The notes beneath the pieces are model-generated. The model was not told the DNA's origin. It saw nothing but the letters and a program-made list of their open reading frames with translations, and ran no database searches. Below are positions 54,592 through 63,857 of a DNA stretch of 64,000 nucleotides, piece after piece. Both the position numbers and the translations under genes were made by a program. Within the stretch, counting starts at the first letter, position 1; each line of letters starts with the position of its first letter. The DNA comes from Paraglaciecola sp030730205 (lineage in GTDB: Bacteria; Pseudomonadota; Gammaproteobacteria; Enterobacterales; Alteromonadaceae), in assembly GCF_052119645.1 (NCBI RefSeq), contig NZ_JBGQOM010000002.1, positions 124,001 to 188,000 on the forward strand. The letters are read 5' to 3'.

Positions 54592-54909
54592 ATGAAAAAG
54601 TTACTTGTTTCTGTTGTTGTTGCCGCTGCTAGCTTGTCATTCAATGCTACTGCTGCTTTAGATAGCGCCAAAAAAGTTAAGTTTGTTGGTGACACTGAAT
54701 TTGCTAGTTTCTGCAAAGCAGCTGTTAACAATGATGCTAGTTTGTTCAAACGCGCTGTATCTAAGCAAGTTGGCGTTTTTGCTAACTCAAGACAACGTGC
54801 TCTAGACCTAGTGCTAGAAAACGTAAGCTGTGATGGAAAAAGCATCGCTGAGTTCTCTGAAACTCGCCAAGCGACTAACGTTATTGATTTCATCAAAAAC
54901 GTTAAATAA
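54592..54909 (+). CDS. DUF3718 family exported protein
   Basis: 105 aa. The signal peptide MKKLLVSVVVAAASLSFNAT ends near ATAA. The mature part has the DUF3718 pattern with two Cys: FASFCKAAVNNDASLFKRAV and NVSCDGKSIAEFSE, likely disulfide-bonded. Family function unknown. The ATG at 54592 has GAGGT upstream, and codon use rich in favoured codons suggests high expression. A hairpin follows the stop. Secreted or periplasmic. Confidence 0.85.
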   Translation: MKKLLVSVVVAAASLSFNATAALDSAKKVKFVGDTEFASFCKAAVNNDASLFKRAVSKQVGVFANSRQRALDLVLENVSCDGKSIAEFSETRQATNVIDFIKNVK

Positions 54910-54927
54910 GACCTAATTTAACTGAAT

Positions 54928-54957
54928 CTGCTGTGCGGTATAGCACAGCAGGTTTGT
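54928..54957 (+). terminator. Probable terminator of the DUF3718 gene
   Basis: CTGCTGTGC / GCACAGCAG stem with a 6-nt loop, then GTTTGTT, 18 bp after the stop. The T-tract is weak. Confidence 0.65.
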
Positions 54958-55445
54958 TAAATGCTTTTTTGCTACACCGCTCAATGTAAAAGCCTTTCTA
55001 ATGTAGCATTCTAGGGCGTCATCCTTGCTTTTCCGCGCAATAATTCGTTTACCATTCACTGCTTAAATGTTCTTTTTTAATTCCTAGGTTTTCGGTCATA
55101 CAGGTTTTGGTTCCTAACCTTTGGGTATTGAAATTCAATAGTGTATAGCGCATGCTTTTTGTCTCGCTAGATATCCGCTAATTATGGCTTAGACAACATG
55201 ACTCAAACGGTATCTCAACTAGGCCTGCAAGCCTCACTATTGCAAGATGGTCATCAGAAACCTGATACCTGCACAATTTAACGCACAGACTCGCAAGCTA
55301 TTTAACGAAGTCGCGTTAGAGATCAAATATCTCGCAATCAACCTTCAGTGAAAGCGCCGATATCGTTACAATTAAAAAATCGCTTTTATCGAACACACTT
55401 CGTGACCCAATACACCGCCTTGTGCTAACTTAAGACAGTAAGAAA
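54958..55445. other. Non-coding region, possibly with decayed gene fragments
   Basis: No intact gene in the 621 bp between the DUF3718 and dut genes. Around 55198-55350 the plus strand could encode MTQTVSQLGLQASLLQDGHQ and, in another frame, LIPAQFNAQTRKLFNEVALE, both soon stopped, as in a frame-shifted remnant. Neither is recognised. A terminator-like hairpin at 55446 would fit the end of such an old gene. Low confidence. Confidence 0.3.
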
Positions 55446-55470
55446 AGGGCAGTACAGCGCCCTCTTTTTT
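55446..55470 (+). terminator. Terminator-like hairpin upstream of dut
   Basis: AGGGC / GCCCT stem with an 8-nt loop followed by CTTTTTT. There is no intact gene directly upstream on this strand. Confidence 0.6.
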
Positions 55471-55530
55471 GCTTTTTTAGCCTTTTGCTTTTTAGTCTTT
55501 TGAACACTCCAATGATGAACAGGACCCACT

Positions 55531-56184
55531 ATGCTAACACCCACGCAACTTGCCACCATGCTCGCACTTCAAAACAGCATGAACATCAAAGTCAATCCCA
55601 ATTGGTTAACAGCAGGTTACGCTTACCTTCGTGCGGCGATGATTGAATCAGTAGAGGGGATTGAACATCATGGTTGGAAGTGGTGGAAAGCCCAGCACAA
55701 AGATCTAGCCCAATTGCAAATGGAATTAGTCGACATTTGGCATTTTGCTTTGTCACACATCATTATCGAGTATAACGGCAACATCGAGCAGTCTGCGCAA
55801 ACCATTGCCGAGCAACTCGAATCTAAACGCACAAGTCTAGTGTTTGATGGTCAAGACTATGATTTTAGTCGCTTATCAATACTTGATAACCTTGAATTGA
55901 TGGCCGGTTTGTGCGCGGCAAAACGCTTTGATGTGCCCTTATTCATTAAGATTGTCGAACAGGCTGAAATGGACTCAAACGAGTTATACCGCCAATATGT
56001 GGGCAAAAATGTGTTGAATTTTTTCCGCCAAGACCATGGCTACAAAGAAGGCACTTATCGCAAAGTTTGGCAGGGCCGCGAAGACAACGAACATTTAGTA
56101 GATGTATTAAACAGCTTAGATATTAGTCTTGCAGACTACAGCACTCAGGTATACAGCGGCTTAAAACAGCGTTACCCAAACTAA
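55531..56184 (+). CDS. Dimeric dUTP diphosphatase (dUTPase_2 family)
   Basis: 217 aa. An all-alpha NTP pyrophosphatase: MIESVEGIEHHGWKWWKAQH and LQMELVDIWHFALSHIII give the Glu/Asp metal ligands of the dimeric dUTPase/MazG fold. The family converts dUTP to dUMP and keeps uracil out of DNA. It is unrelated in fold to the usual trimeric Dut. Related enzymes occur in phages and many marine gammaproteobacteria. The following gene ghrA starts 23 bp after the stop; a short operon is possible. Confidence 0.88.
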   Translation: MLTPTQLATMLALQNSMNIKVNPNWLTAGYAYLRAAMIESVEGIEHHGWKWWKAQHKDLAQLQMELVDIWHFALSHIIIEYNGNIEQSAQTIAEQLESKRTSLVFDGQDYDFSRLSILDNLELMAGLCAAKRFDVPLFIKIVEQAEMDSNELYRQYVGKNVLNFFRQDHGYKEGTYRKVWQGREDNEHLVDVLNSLDISLADYSTQVYSGLKQRYPN

Positions 56185-56207
56185 ATAGCAAGTAAGGAGA
56201 CCGCTAG

Positions 56208-57140
56208 GTGGCACTCAACATTCTCTATCGTGGCCCCGCTGAACGCGGGCAACATTGGCAAACCCTGTTTGCGCAACATTTGCCGCAAGTAAAATGGCAC
56301 AATTGGCCAGAAATAGAGGACAAATCAGCCATTGATATGCTGGTTTGTTGGATCCCACCTAGAGACTACCAACAGGATTATCCCAACTTAAAAGTACTTT
56401 TTTCTGTAGGCGCCGGCGTTGACCAACTGAATATCGCTACGGTGCCAAAAGAATTACAAGTGGTCAGAATGTTAGATCCCGGTATTCAACAAGGCATGAC
56501 AGAATTTGTACAAATGTCGGTACTGAATATCCACCGAGACACACTCGCTTATGTGAATATGAACCAACGAGGCCAGTGGCAGCAACTACCTGGCGTAAGC
56601 ACAGCAAAGCGTCAAATAGGCATCATGGGATTGGGCAATTTAGGCCAAGCTGCTGCGCTCGGTTTACAAAATTTAGGTTTTAGCGTTCACGGTTGGAGTA
56701 AAAGCCCAAAGGTTCTCCCTGATATGCAGTGCTTTCATGGCAACGACCAGCTTAAGGTATTTTTACAACAAAGTGACATTGTGGTGTGTTTACTGCCTCT
56801 TACCGATGAAACCCGCGGCATTTTGAATCAACACACCCTCGCTTGTTTACCAAAAGGCGCCAGCGTGATTAATGTCGGACGTGGCGAACATATTGTTGAA
56901 CATGATTTACTTAACTTATTGAACCAGCAACATTTACGCTATGCAGTACTCGATGTCTTTGCCAAAGAGCCGCTACAAGCAGACCATCCATTTTGGCAAC
57001 ACCCGCAAATTTGGGTTACGCCACATATCGCGGCCATTACCCAAAATGATAGTGCGGGCCAAGCCCTGCTTGCCAACGTGCAACGTTACATAAACAAAGA
57101 TACGATGGTGGGTGTGGTTGACCTCAATGCTGGGTATTAA
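56208..57140 (+). CDS. ghrA: Glyoxylate/hydroxypyruvate reductase A
   Basis: 310-aa NAD(P)H-dependent 2-hydroxyacid dehydrogenase. The start is a GTG with AAGGAG upstream. Motifs: LFSVGAGVDQLN, the Rossmann loop GIMGLGNLGQAAALGLQNLG, INVGRGEHIVEHDLL with the catalytic Arg nearby, LDVFAKEPLQADHPFW and VTPHIAA with the catalytic His. GhrA reduces glyoxylate and hydroxypyruvate. The NCS1 permease gene is convergent. Confidence 0.92.
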   Translation: MALNILYRGPAERGQHWQTLFAQHLPQVKWHNWPEIEDKSAIDMLVCWIPPRDYQQDYPNLKVLFSVGAGVDQLNIATVPKELQVVRMLDPGIQQGMTEFVQMSVLNIHRDTLAYVNMNQRGQWQQLPGVSTAKRQIGIMGLGNLGQAAALGLQNLGFSVHGWSKSPKVLPDMQCFHGNDQLKVFLQQSDIVVCLLPLTDETRGILNQHTLACLPKGASVINVGRGEHIVEHDLLNLLNQQHLRYAVLDVFAKEPLQADHPFWQHPQIWVTPHIAAITQNDSAGQALLANVQRYINKDTMVGVVDLNAGY

Positions 57141-57155
57141 TGTCAGCAATGAGGT

Positions 57156-58643
57156 TTACGAAGTGCGGCTATTGCGCTTTAAACCATAATAAATAGCCGC
57201 GCCAGTAAACGAACCGGTAAACCAGCCATATTGGTAGTACCATACAAAGTATGAGTGAAACAGTGACGCTAAGGTCAATGCAACGGGAATAGCGAAAGCC
57301 AATAAGCCTGCTAGGTTGAAGTTAGGGTAACGCCCGCCTTGTTTGTACAAATCGACTAAGTCTAATTGCTGACGCCTGATAATAAAATAATCCACAATCA
57401 TAATGCCTGCTATCGGCCCAAGAAGGCTCGAATACCCTAACAGCCAGTTTGAATACAGCGCTTCGACACTGCGATCAGATTCGATCCAATGTAACTTTTT
57501 TAACAGCTCCCAGCTCATTAAAGCAATACCAATCAAACCAGTTAACAACACGCCCTTGGACTGATTGATAAACTGGGGTGCCATATTCTGGAAATCATTA
57601 GTAGGCGATACGATATTCGCTGCGCTGTTGGTGGATAAGGTTGCTATGATAATCATTACCATAGCCAATCCCACCCATAAGGGGCTGTCAATTTTACTAA
57701 TTAAGTTGATGGGATCCGAGATCGTTTCACCCACCAATACAGTGGAAGCAGAGGTTAAAATGACACCCAGAGCGGCAAAGAAAAACATGGTCAAAGGCAG
57801 CGCCACCACCTGACCGATAACTTGATCCTTTTGTGATTTAACATAACGACTAAAGTCTGGAATGTTCAAACTCAGGGTGGCCCAAAAACCTACCATCGCG
57901 GTCACACCGGCCAACATATATCCCAACACAGGCTCACCCTCAGGCCTTGATGCCGGTGTCGCTAATAAGGCTGGCACATCGATTTGTGGCAACGCCCACC
58001 ACATTAAGCCAGCGCTGACTATAACCAACAATGGGGCTGACCAATTCTCCAAATGTTTTATGGCGTTTTCACCTTTTAACACCACCCAGATATTAAGAGC
58101 CCAGAAGATAAAAAAACCGTATACCTCCCCTACACTGCCAAGTTCAGCCCATGAGGGTAGTAAGGCTGAAAACAACAAATGACAAGCCAAACCACCAAAT
58201 AAGGTTTGAATACCAAACCAACCACAAGCGACAAGAGCACGAATTAAAGCAGGGACATTAGAGCCATACAAACCAAAGGAAGATCGCAGTAACACCGGAA
58301 AGGGAATACCATATTTGGTGCCAGCAAAGGCATTGAGCGTAAGCGGTATAAGCACAATCAAATTGGCAACTAAAATGCTTATCAGTGCCTCGGTGACCGA
58401 CAAACCAAAGTAAGCCGTTAATACACCGCCCAAGGAATAGGACGGCACACAAATGGCCATGCCAACCCATAACGCCGCCACATTTGTTTTGTGCCAAGTT
58501 CGCTGCGCTATTTTAGTGGGAGCAATATCCTCATTATATAAGGGGCTCAGACGTACATCGTCTTGCACATCTAGTTCAACAAAATCCCCTTTTAGCTGCA
58601 TGGAGGATTTTTTGCTTACACCCGCGTAATCCTCTATTTGCAT
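57156..58643 (-). CDS. NCS1-family nucleobase/hydantoin transporter
   Basis: About 495 aa with 12 TM helices. Family pattern: AALWVGMAICVPSYSLGGVL, FGLYGSNVPALIRALVACGW, FGIQTLFGGLACH and FWATLSLNIPDFSRYVKSQK. It takes up nucleobases, allantoin or hydantoins with a cation. The ATG at 58643 has AAAGGA 8 bp upstream and is preferred over 58679. No catabolic genes for such compounds are adjacent, so the substrate cannot be fixed. Confidence 0.92.
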   Translation of the reverse strand: MQIEDYAGVSKKSSMQLKGDFVELDVQDDVRLSPLYNEDIAPTKIAQRTWHKTNVAALWVGMAICVPSYSLGGVLTAYFGLSVTEALISILVANLIVLIPLTLNAFAGTKYGIPFPVLLRSSFGLYGSNVPALIRALVACGWFGIQTLFGGLACHLLFSALLPSWAELGSVGEVYGFFIFWALNIWVVLKGENAIKHLENWSAPLLVIVSAGLMWWALPQIDVPALLATPASRPEGEPVLGYMLAGVTAMVGFWATLSLNIPDFSRYVKSQKDQVIGQVVALPLTMFFFAALGVILTSASTVLVGETISDPINLISKIDSPLWVGLAMVMIIIATLSTNSAANIVSPTNDFQNMAPQFINQSKGVLLTGLIGIALMSWELLKKLHWIESDRSVEALYSNWLLGYSSLLGPIAGIMIVDYFIIRRQQLDLVDLYKQGGRYPNFNLAGLLAFAIPVALTLASLFHSYFVWYYQYGWFTGSFTGAAIYYGLKRNSRTS

Positions 58644-58739
58644 CTTTCTATCCTTTATTTTTAAATAAAATGAATACACCTTCTATGTTGAGTGTTTAAT
58701 TTATATCCAATTGGAAGTTTGATGCAATGATTAAAAAAG

Positions 58740-59948
58740 TCATTTTCCTTCAATTGTTAAAACTGCATGATGAGATTTAGTAACGCTCACTTTCAAACCA
58801 AATAACCAACGCGTAAGCCAGGTTCTGCGCACCACTTCATAGCCGACTAAGCAACCTAGTGACGTAAGCAAAATAAGGATTGGTGCTTCTAAGATTGCAG
58901 GCAGATCAAACGGCAAAAGCTGCATGGCAAAAATAATAATCAATGTTTGATGAAAGATGTACCAAGGTAAAATCGCTTCATTGGCATAGGACAAAAAGCG
59001 ATTTGAAAAATTTAAATAACGTCCCGCATAGCCAATCAGTGCAAAAATCCATGCCCAATGATTAATACTAAGTAATAGGCCATGAGCAAATTGAATAAGC
59101 CAAAGTTGATCAAGCTCATCGCCCACATCTAAATAGCCGTGACGATCCATGATTAACCACACATATCCCAAAAGGGCAAACAGCGCAAAGACTCGGCGTT
59201 TCGCAATTAAGCTTTGCCATAAAGCGCCAAAATTAACTAATAGTGCACCTGCGAGAAAAACAAAAAAGTAATGGGCATGGTTGTACCAATCATGTAATAA
59301 GTTGTGCGTGCTGGGGAAATGCCGACTTAAGGTAAGCCAAGTAAACGCGCTAACAATCAGTAAAACACTGACAAAAATCCACAGAGGAATAGAATTTGGC
59401 CCCCAGCGCAGCAAGAGTAAATTGATTAATGGCCGCCCCATCAAAAACAGCATGCTGTACACCCACAAATAGGGCAAAAACCAAAGATGATTCCATGTAA
59501 GCAATCCGATGGATGTATGTTTCTCTGGTGCTAAAGCGGTATCAACATTCCAGTATTCTTGCAAAAACGACCAGTAATCCATTGTCAGTCCCGCGTTTTG
59601 CTGTAATTCATAGAATAATTGCGGGGCTACGATGAAGTACATAGAGAAAATGAGGGGCACAAATAGGCGGTTACTGCGCAGCCTAGCCAGACGCCAGCCA
59701 GCGTATTTATGACTGACTAAAGCCAGTGCCAAACCTGAAATAAAAAATAGCAAGGACATGCGCCATTGATTAGTCATTATCATCAAGTCTTGCAACCACT
59801 CACTCTGATTCGGACTTTTCACGTGCCAGCCCCACTCGAATACATAATACATACCTACGTGATATAAAATTAATACAGCAAAGGCCAAAGTGCGCAGCCA
59901 ATCGATATCGTAACGACGTACATTTTGTAACGCTTGTTCTTGAGTCAT
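58740..59948 (-). CDS. Membrane acyltransferase (acyltransferase_3 family)
   Basis: About 402 aa with 10-11 TM helices. The opening RRYDIDWLRTLAFAVLILYH with the Asp/His of the family, and SLLFFISGLALALVSHKYAG, mark acyltransferase_3 (OpgC/OafA relatives). Such enzymes O-acylate glycans or lipids at the inner membrane. The ATG at 59948 with AGGGA upstream replaces a longer frame from 60041. It is divergent from the LytTR regulator 119 bp away, a pairing that recurs in Alteromonadales and suggests regulation by it. Confidence 0.88.
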   Translation of the reverse strand: MTQEQALQNVRRYDIDWLRTLAFAVLILYHVGMYYVFEWGWHVKSPNQSEWLQDLMIMTNQWRMSLLFFISGLALALVSHKYAGWRLARLRSNRLFVPLIFSMYFIVAPQLFYELQQNAGLTMDYWSFLQEYWNVDTALAPEKHTSIGLLTWNHLWFLPYLWVYSMLFLMGRPLINLLLLRWGPNSIPLWIFVSVLLIVSAFTWLTLSRHFPSTHNLLHDWYNHAHYFFVFLAGALLVNFGALWQSLIAKRRVFALFALLGYVWLIMDRHGYLDVGDELDQLWLIQFAHGLLLSINHWAWIFALIGYAGRYLNFSNRFLSYANEAILPWYIFHQTLIIIFAMQLLPFDLPAILEAPILILLTSLGCLVGYEVVRRTWLTRWLFGLKVSVTKSHHAVLTIEGK

Positions 59949-60067
59949 AACAGTCCCTGCAGTTAAATACTGTGGTAATTTTGTAGACATAAACACAAAC
60001 ATCACAGAGCTAGAGGCCCAACGGTTAAGCCTTAGGGACAAGTGGTGGATAATAGGGATGAGTTTGA

Positions 60068-60919
60068 GTGACTTTATTTGAACGGTTCGATGCCAATAAA
60101 AAAATCTATCTTAGCGTACTCATTATTGGCTATTTGTTGATTAACAATACCATCAATGCCACCTCTGACTGGATGGAAACCACGCGCGAAGGCACACCTG
60201 ATTTTGCCATGTGGGAACCCTTTATTTGGGAATATTCTAGCGCCTTGAGCAACATTATATTGTTACCACTGGTATTTTATATATGGCAACGTATTCCCTT
60301 ACGTTTAAGCCATATCAAACGACAACTCGCACAACATCTGTTTATTTCATTGTTATATTCTGTAGCCCATGTCAGTTTAATGGTGTTAATGCGCGAAGGG
60401 GCATATTGGCTAGCCGATGGTAACTACAATTTTGGACCAGTCCTGCGCGAGTTTTTTTATGAATACCGCAAAGATGTCTGGGGCTATGTGTTTTTTGTCA
60501 TTCTGTACCAGCTATATCAGTTTATTTATCGGCGCTTAAAAGGCGAAGCCAACTTGATAGACTCAGAACCACCGGAACATGACATAGTCGAGGTGCCAGA
60601 GCATCTGTTAGTCAGAAAACTCGACCGAGAGTTTTTAGTCAAAGTGGCGGATATTGAATGGATGGAATCCTCTGGCAACTACGTTAATTTATATAGTGGC
60701 GGCAGAATTTACCCTTTACGTGCCACCCTCGCAGACTTGACTGAACGCTTAAAAAGCAAAGGTTTTAGCCGTATTCACCGCAGTCATGCCGTAAACCATA
60801 ATGCCATTGAACATATCAGTTATGTGCCAAGCGGCGACGGCGAAATTCAATTAAAAAGTGGCCACAAACTCAACCTATCGCGACGCTATAAAGACGAATT
60901 CAAGCAAAGCCTAAGCTAG
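60068..60919 (+). CDS. Membrane-bound LytTR-domain transcriptional regulator
   Basis: 283 aa. Four TM helices in residues 12-160 form a membrane sensor. The LytTR DNA-binding domain (about 183-283) has LLVRKLDREFLVKVADIEWM, ESSGNYVNLYSGGRIYPLRA and FSRIHRSHAVNHNAIEHI. No receiver domain is present, so the signal comes through the membrane part. The start is GTG at 60068 with GGGAT upstream. It is divergent from the acyltransferase gene, its probable target. Confidence 0.9.
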   Translation: MTLFERFDANKKIYLSVLIIGYLLINNTINATSDWMETTREGTPDFAMWEPFIWEYSSALSNIILLPLVFYIWQRIPLRLSHIKRQLAQHLFISLLYSVAHVSLMVLMREGAYWLADGNYNFGPVLREFFYEYRKDVWGYVFFVILYQLYQFIYRRLKGEANLIDSEPPEHDIVEVPEHLLVRKLDREFLVKVADIEWMESSGNYVNLYSGGRIYPLRATLADLTERLKSKGFSRIHRSHAVNHNAIEHISYVPSGDGEIQLKSGHKLNLSRRYKDEFKQSLS

Positions 60920-60963
60920 TTTAAAGCCGTAAATCCATCATATTGTACTGAATGGCAGAACAC

Positions 60964-61188
60964 TTATTTCCAACCTTGCAACCACACATTTGAGTCTTGT
61001 AAGTTTTGCCATTGAATGGCTTGTTCGCGCTTATTCATAATGGCTTCAATTACACATCCAAGTACTTCACCTTCTTCGTCAAACTCGACCTTGGTGATGA
61101 TAAAATGCTTTTCTTTATTTATTGGCATCACTGCAGTCCACTTGGTATTGAGTAATTTTTTAGGGTTAACTCTATTCACAGTTGTCAT
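60964..61188 (-). CDS. Small Trp-rich TIGR02450 family protein
   Basis: 74 aa with the family start RVNPKKLLNTKWTAVMPINK and the ending QAIQWQNLQDSNVWLQGWK. Conserved in marine gammaproteobacteria, function unknown; cytosolic. The ATG has AGGACAATG-like spacing (AGGA directly upstream). Stand-alone gene. Confidence 0.85.
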   Translation of the reverse strand: MTTVNRVNPKKLLNTKWTAVMPINKEKHFIITKVEFDEEGEVLGCVIEAIMNKREQAIQWQNLQDSNVWLQGWK

Positions 61189-61355
61189 TGTCCTAATAAA
61201 GGTAAAACAAATAAGGTCTGGCTAATAAGGCTCTTGTAAGCGCTAGATTACGATTTAGATCGTTTTTAAGAGAGGGCTTGACTTAATTAAGCGTAATGGC
61301 CTGTGTTTTGCTGTATTTCTCAAAGCAAGTCACAAGCGTTACCCTAGGACGATAC

Positions 61356-62027
61356 ATGCAAGTACTTAACACGCCGCTCTCACTTTTTGATTACATTTCA
61401 AATTCAAGTAAAGCTGACTCAAGCTTAGCGAGTTTAGCCGCCAAACAAAAACAAGATGTCGGTAATGATATCCGCAACCTGCAACGTGATATTGCCACGG
61501 GTGATTTGGACAGCACCTTAGCGCAAATTCAAAGTGGAGATACCAGCTTAAACCTACAGAGCCTAGAGAACATGTTCAATTTTAACATGTTTAGCGTGAG
61601 TAAAGACTTACAACAAGTCGCGCAAGATTTGGGGATTGAGGGGTCAGTAGACCTTAAACATATCGATGGGTATTGGCAAGTACAACATCAGGCTCTACCC
61701 GATGACCGAGCGATGCAGCAGTTGCAGACGTACTTGGATCGTAATAAAACCCTGCAAAAGCAATTAGATACCCTTAATAAGTTGGCTGAATTAATCGAGT
61801 TGGGCACATCGCAGCAGTACGCCAAACAATTACAAGAAGCGGATATCAGTGAGCCTGATGTGGTGGCTTATCTAACTCAAGCACGCGAGTATTTATTTAA
61901 TATCGATAGTTTTACTTTATCCAATCAGCGGCTAAACCATAACGCTCGTGGTGAGGCAACACCCTTTTTCGAAGAGCTAAAGCAGACCTTGGGGCTTAGC
62001 GAAGCAAGCACTAATTCAGCAAGGTAG
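61356..62027 (+). CDS. Hypothetical helical protein, 223 aa
   Basis: Not recognised. Mostly alpha-helical with no signal peptide or TM. It is rich in Gln, Leu and Asp, with coiled-coil potential at about residues 145-175 (LQTYLDRNKTLQKQLDTLNK). The ATG at 61356 is preferred because AGGA lies 8 bp upstream. An earlier in-frame start at 61296 has none. Its position before the beta-CASP gene does not show a common operon, as 136 bp with no overlap lie between them. Confidence 0.6.
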   Translation: MQVLNTPLSLFDYISNSSKADSSLASLAAKQKQDVGNDIRNLQRDIATGDLDSTLAQIQSGDTSLNLQSLENMFNFNMFSVSKDLQQVAQDLGIEGSVDLKHIDGYWQVQHQALPDDRAMQQLQTYLDRNKTLQKQLDTLNKLAELIELGTSQQYAKQLQEADISEPDVVAYLTQAREYLFNIDSFTLSNQRLNHNARGEATPFFEELKQTLGLSEASTNSAR

Positions 62028-62163
62028 GTTGCCTTTAGCGGCAACTACCTGCCCGTGCTCAAAGCCAAGCAATATAGCCGGCAAACTTGATCTAAAACAA
62101 AGTCACCGTTTTATTGCGCGATATAGTTATTTTACATTTTGTTAACTTTTCGCGGTAACTACG

Positions 62164-63567
62164 ATGGCCATTGTTTATTTTTGGGGAGCGGCGCAAGAAG
62201 TGACTGGCTCTTGTCATTTAGTCGAGTCAGCAAGTTTTGGAAAGCTATTACTTGATTGTGGTATGCATCAAGGTGGAAATTCAATTGCGCGTATAGGCGA
62301 TGGTCATTTTGCTTTTAACTCTGCCTCTATTGATGCGGTGATACTGTCTCATGCTCATCTTGATCACAGTGGCATGTTGCCCAAATTAGTACACGACGGT
62401 TTTACCGGACCGATTTATTGCTCTTTAGAAACCGCTGACTTGTTAGTGGTCATGTTGCGTGATTCAGTCAGTATTTATATGAGCGATCTGGAGCGGGAAA
62501 ATCGCCGCCTCGCCCGAAAAGGCAAGCCCTTGCTCGAACCTGAATATAGCGAGCAAGATGTACTGCAAACACTGAGTCAATGTGTCGCGCATCCTTATAA
62601 AAAACCATTTCACGTAGCCGATGATGCCTCAGTTTGTTTCCACGATGCAGGGCATATTCTAGGCTCAGCTATAGTCGAGTTAAAGTTTACTGAACGCGAA
62701 GAACAAAAAACCTTGGTTTTTTCCGGTGACTTAGGTAACAAAAGCGCGGTATTAATGAAAGATCCTAGCATTCTCACGCAGGCTGACGTAGTCCTGATGG
62801 AGGGAACTTATGGCGATCGCAACCACAAGTCAATCGATGATACCGTTAATCAATTAAAAACGGTTTTGCACGACACTGAGGCTAGGGGCGGCAATATTAT
62901 GATCCCCGCATTTGCCGTAGGGCGCACTCAAGAGATCTTGTTTTACTTGGGTTGTTTACATCAAGAGGGCTTACTAGATAACTGGCAAGTGGTGTTAGAT
63001 AGCCCTATGGCGATTGAAGTTACTCGTGTATATGACAAATGGTTTCATGCCCTTGATCGCAGCGAAATTGAGCAAGCCAGCCCTCATGCTCACTCTATTT
63101 TAAGCGATTTTATTCCCCGTTTGTTTTTATCGGTTTCACCGGATGAATCCATGCTGGTGAATAAAATAAAAAAAGGCGCAATCATTATTGCGGGCAGTGG
63201 AATGTGCACAGGTGGCCGCATACGGCATCATTTTAAACAACGAATATGGGATGCCCGTAACACTGTTATTTTTTGTGGCTACCAAGCAAATGGTACGCTA
63301 GGGCGCTTATTAGTGGATGGGCTATCGCGCTTAAAACTGTTTGGCGATGATTACGTCGTTAAGGCTCAGATTGAAACACTGGGTGGTTTTTCTGCACATG
63401 CCGGTCAAAGCGAATTAATTGAATGGCTCAGCCATTTCGACACCTCACCTAAAGTAGTGTTAGTGCATGGCGAGCCACAGGCACTAGAAACACTGGCGCA
63501 AAAATTATGGACTGATAAAGGCATCAGAGCGCTCGTTCCAAGCCTCGGGCAAAGTATGGTCTTTTAG
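62164..63567 (+). CDS. Beta-CASP metallo-beta-lactamase-fold hydrolase (RNA-specificity domain)
   Basis: 467 aa. The metal site is SHAHLDHSGMLPKLV (HxHxDH), then FHDAGHILGSAIVELKF, FSGDLGNKSAVLMKDPSI and LMEGTYGDRNHKS. The beta-CASP domain (about 220-370) and the C-terminal GGFSAHAGQSELIEWL and VLVHGEPQALETLAQKL complete the RNase J/CPSF73-like layout with all metal ligands present. Such bacterial enzymes are predicted ribonucleases; specificity unknown. Start ATG 62164 lies in a TAACTACG context without a strong ribosome site. Confidence 0.9.
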   Translation: MAIVYFWGAAQEVTGSCHLVESASFGKLLLDCGMHQGGNSIARIGDGHFAFNSASIDAVILSHAHLDHSGMLPKLVHDGFTGPIYCSLETADLLVVMLRDSVSIYMSDLERENRRLARKGKPLLEPEYSEQDVLQTLSQCVAHPYKKPFHVADDASVCFHDAGHILGSAIVELKFTEREEQKTLVFSGDLGNKSAVLMKDPSILTQADVVLMEGTYGDRNHKSIDDTVNQLKTVLHDTEARGGNIMIPAFAVGRTQEILFYLGCLHQEGLLDNWQVVLDSPMAIEVTRVYDKWFHALDRSEIEQASPHAHSILSDFIPRLFLSVSPDESMLVNKIKKGAIIIAGSGMCTGGRIRHHFKQRIWDARNTVIFCGYQANGTLGRLLVDGLSRLKLFGDDYVVKAQIETLGGFSAHAGQSELIEWLSHFDTSPKVVLVHGEPQALETLAQKLWTDKGIRALVPSLGQSMVF

Positions 63568-63857
63568 TTGGTTTGATCCAATCTTGTTGAGCTGGGGCTC
63601 AGTCACAGAGTTTCAGCTCTTTCTCTGCAACTTATTATTTACGCTTCCCCCTTATTGCATCATTCAATTAAGTAAAATCGACTTAGCTGATTGAATTGGA
63701 CGCAAGGCGCTGTCACTTTATCTTTTTTCGGCAGTAAAGCGACACTGGCAATGCTAAAGTCTTGGCGATCATCCAGCTTGTGTGTTTTGTGCTAGGGGGC
63801 CAAAAACGCAGAGCGGATAAACACCATTACAATAAAAACGATGAAAGGGCTTTTAAA

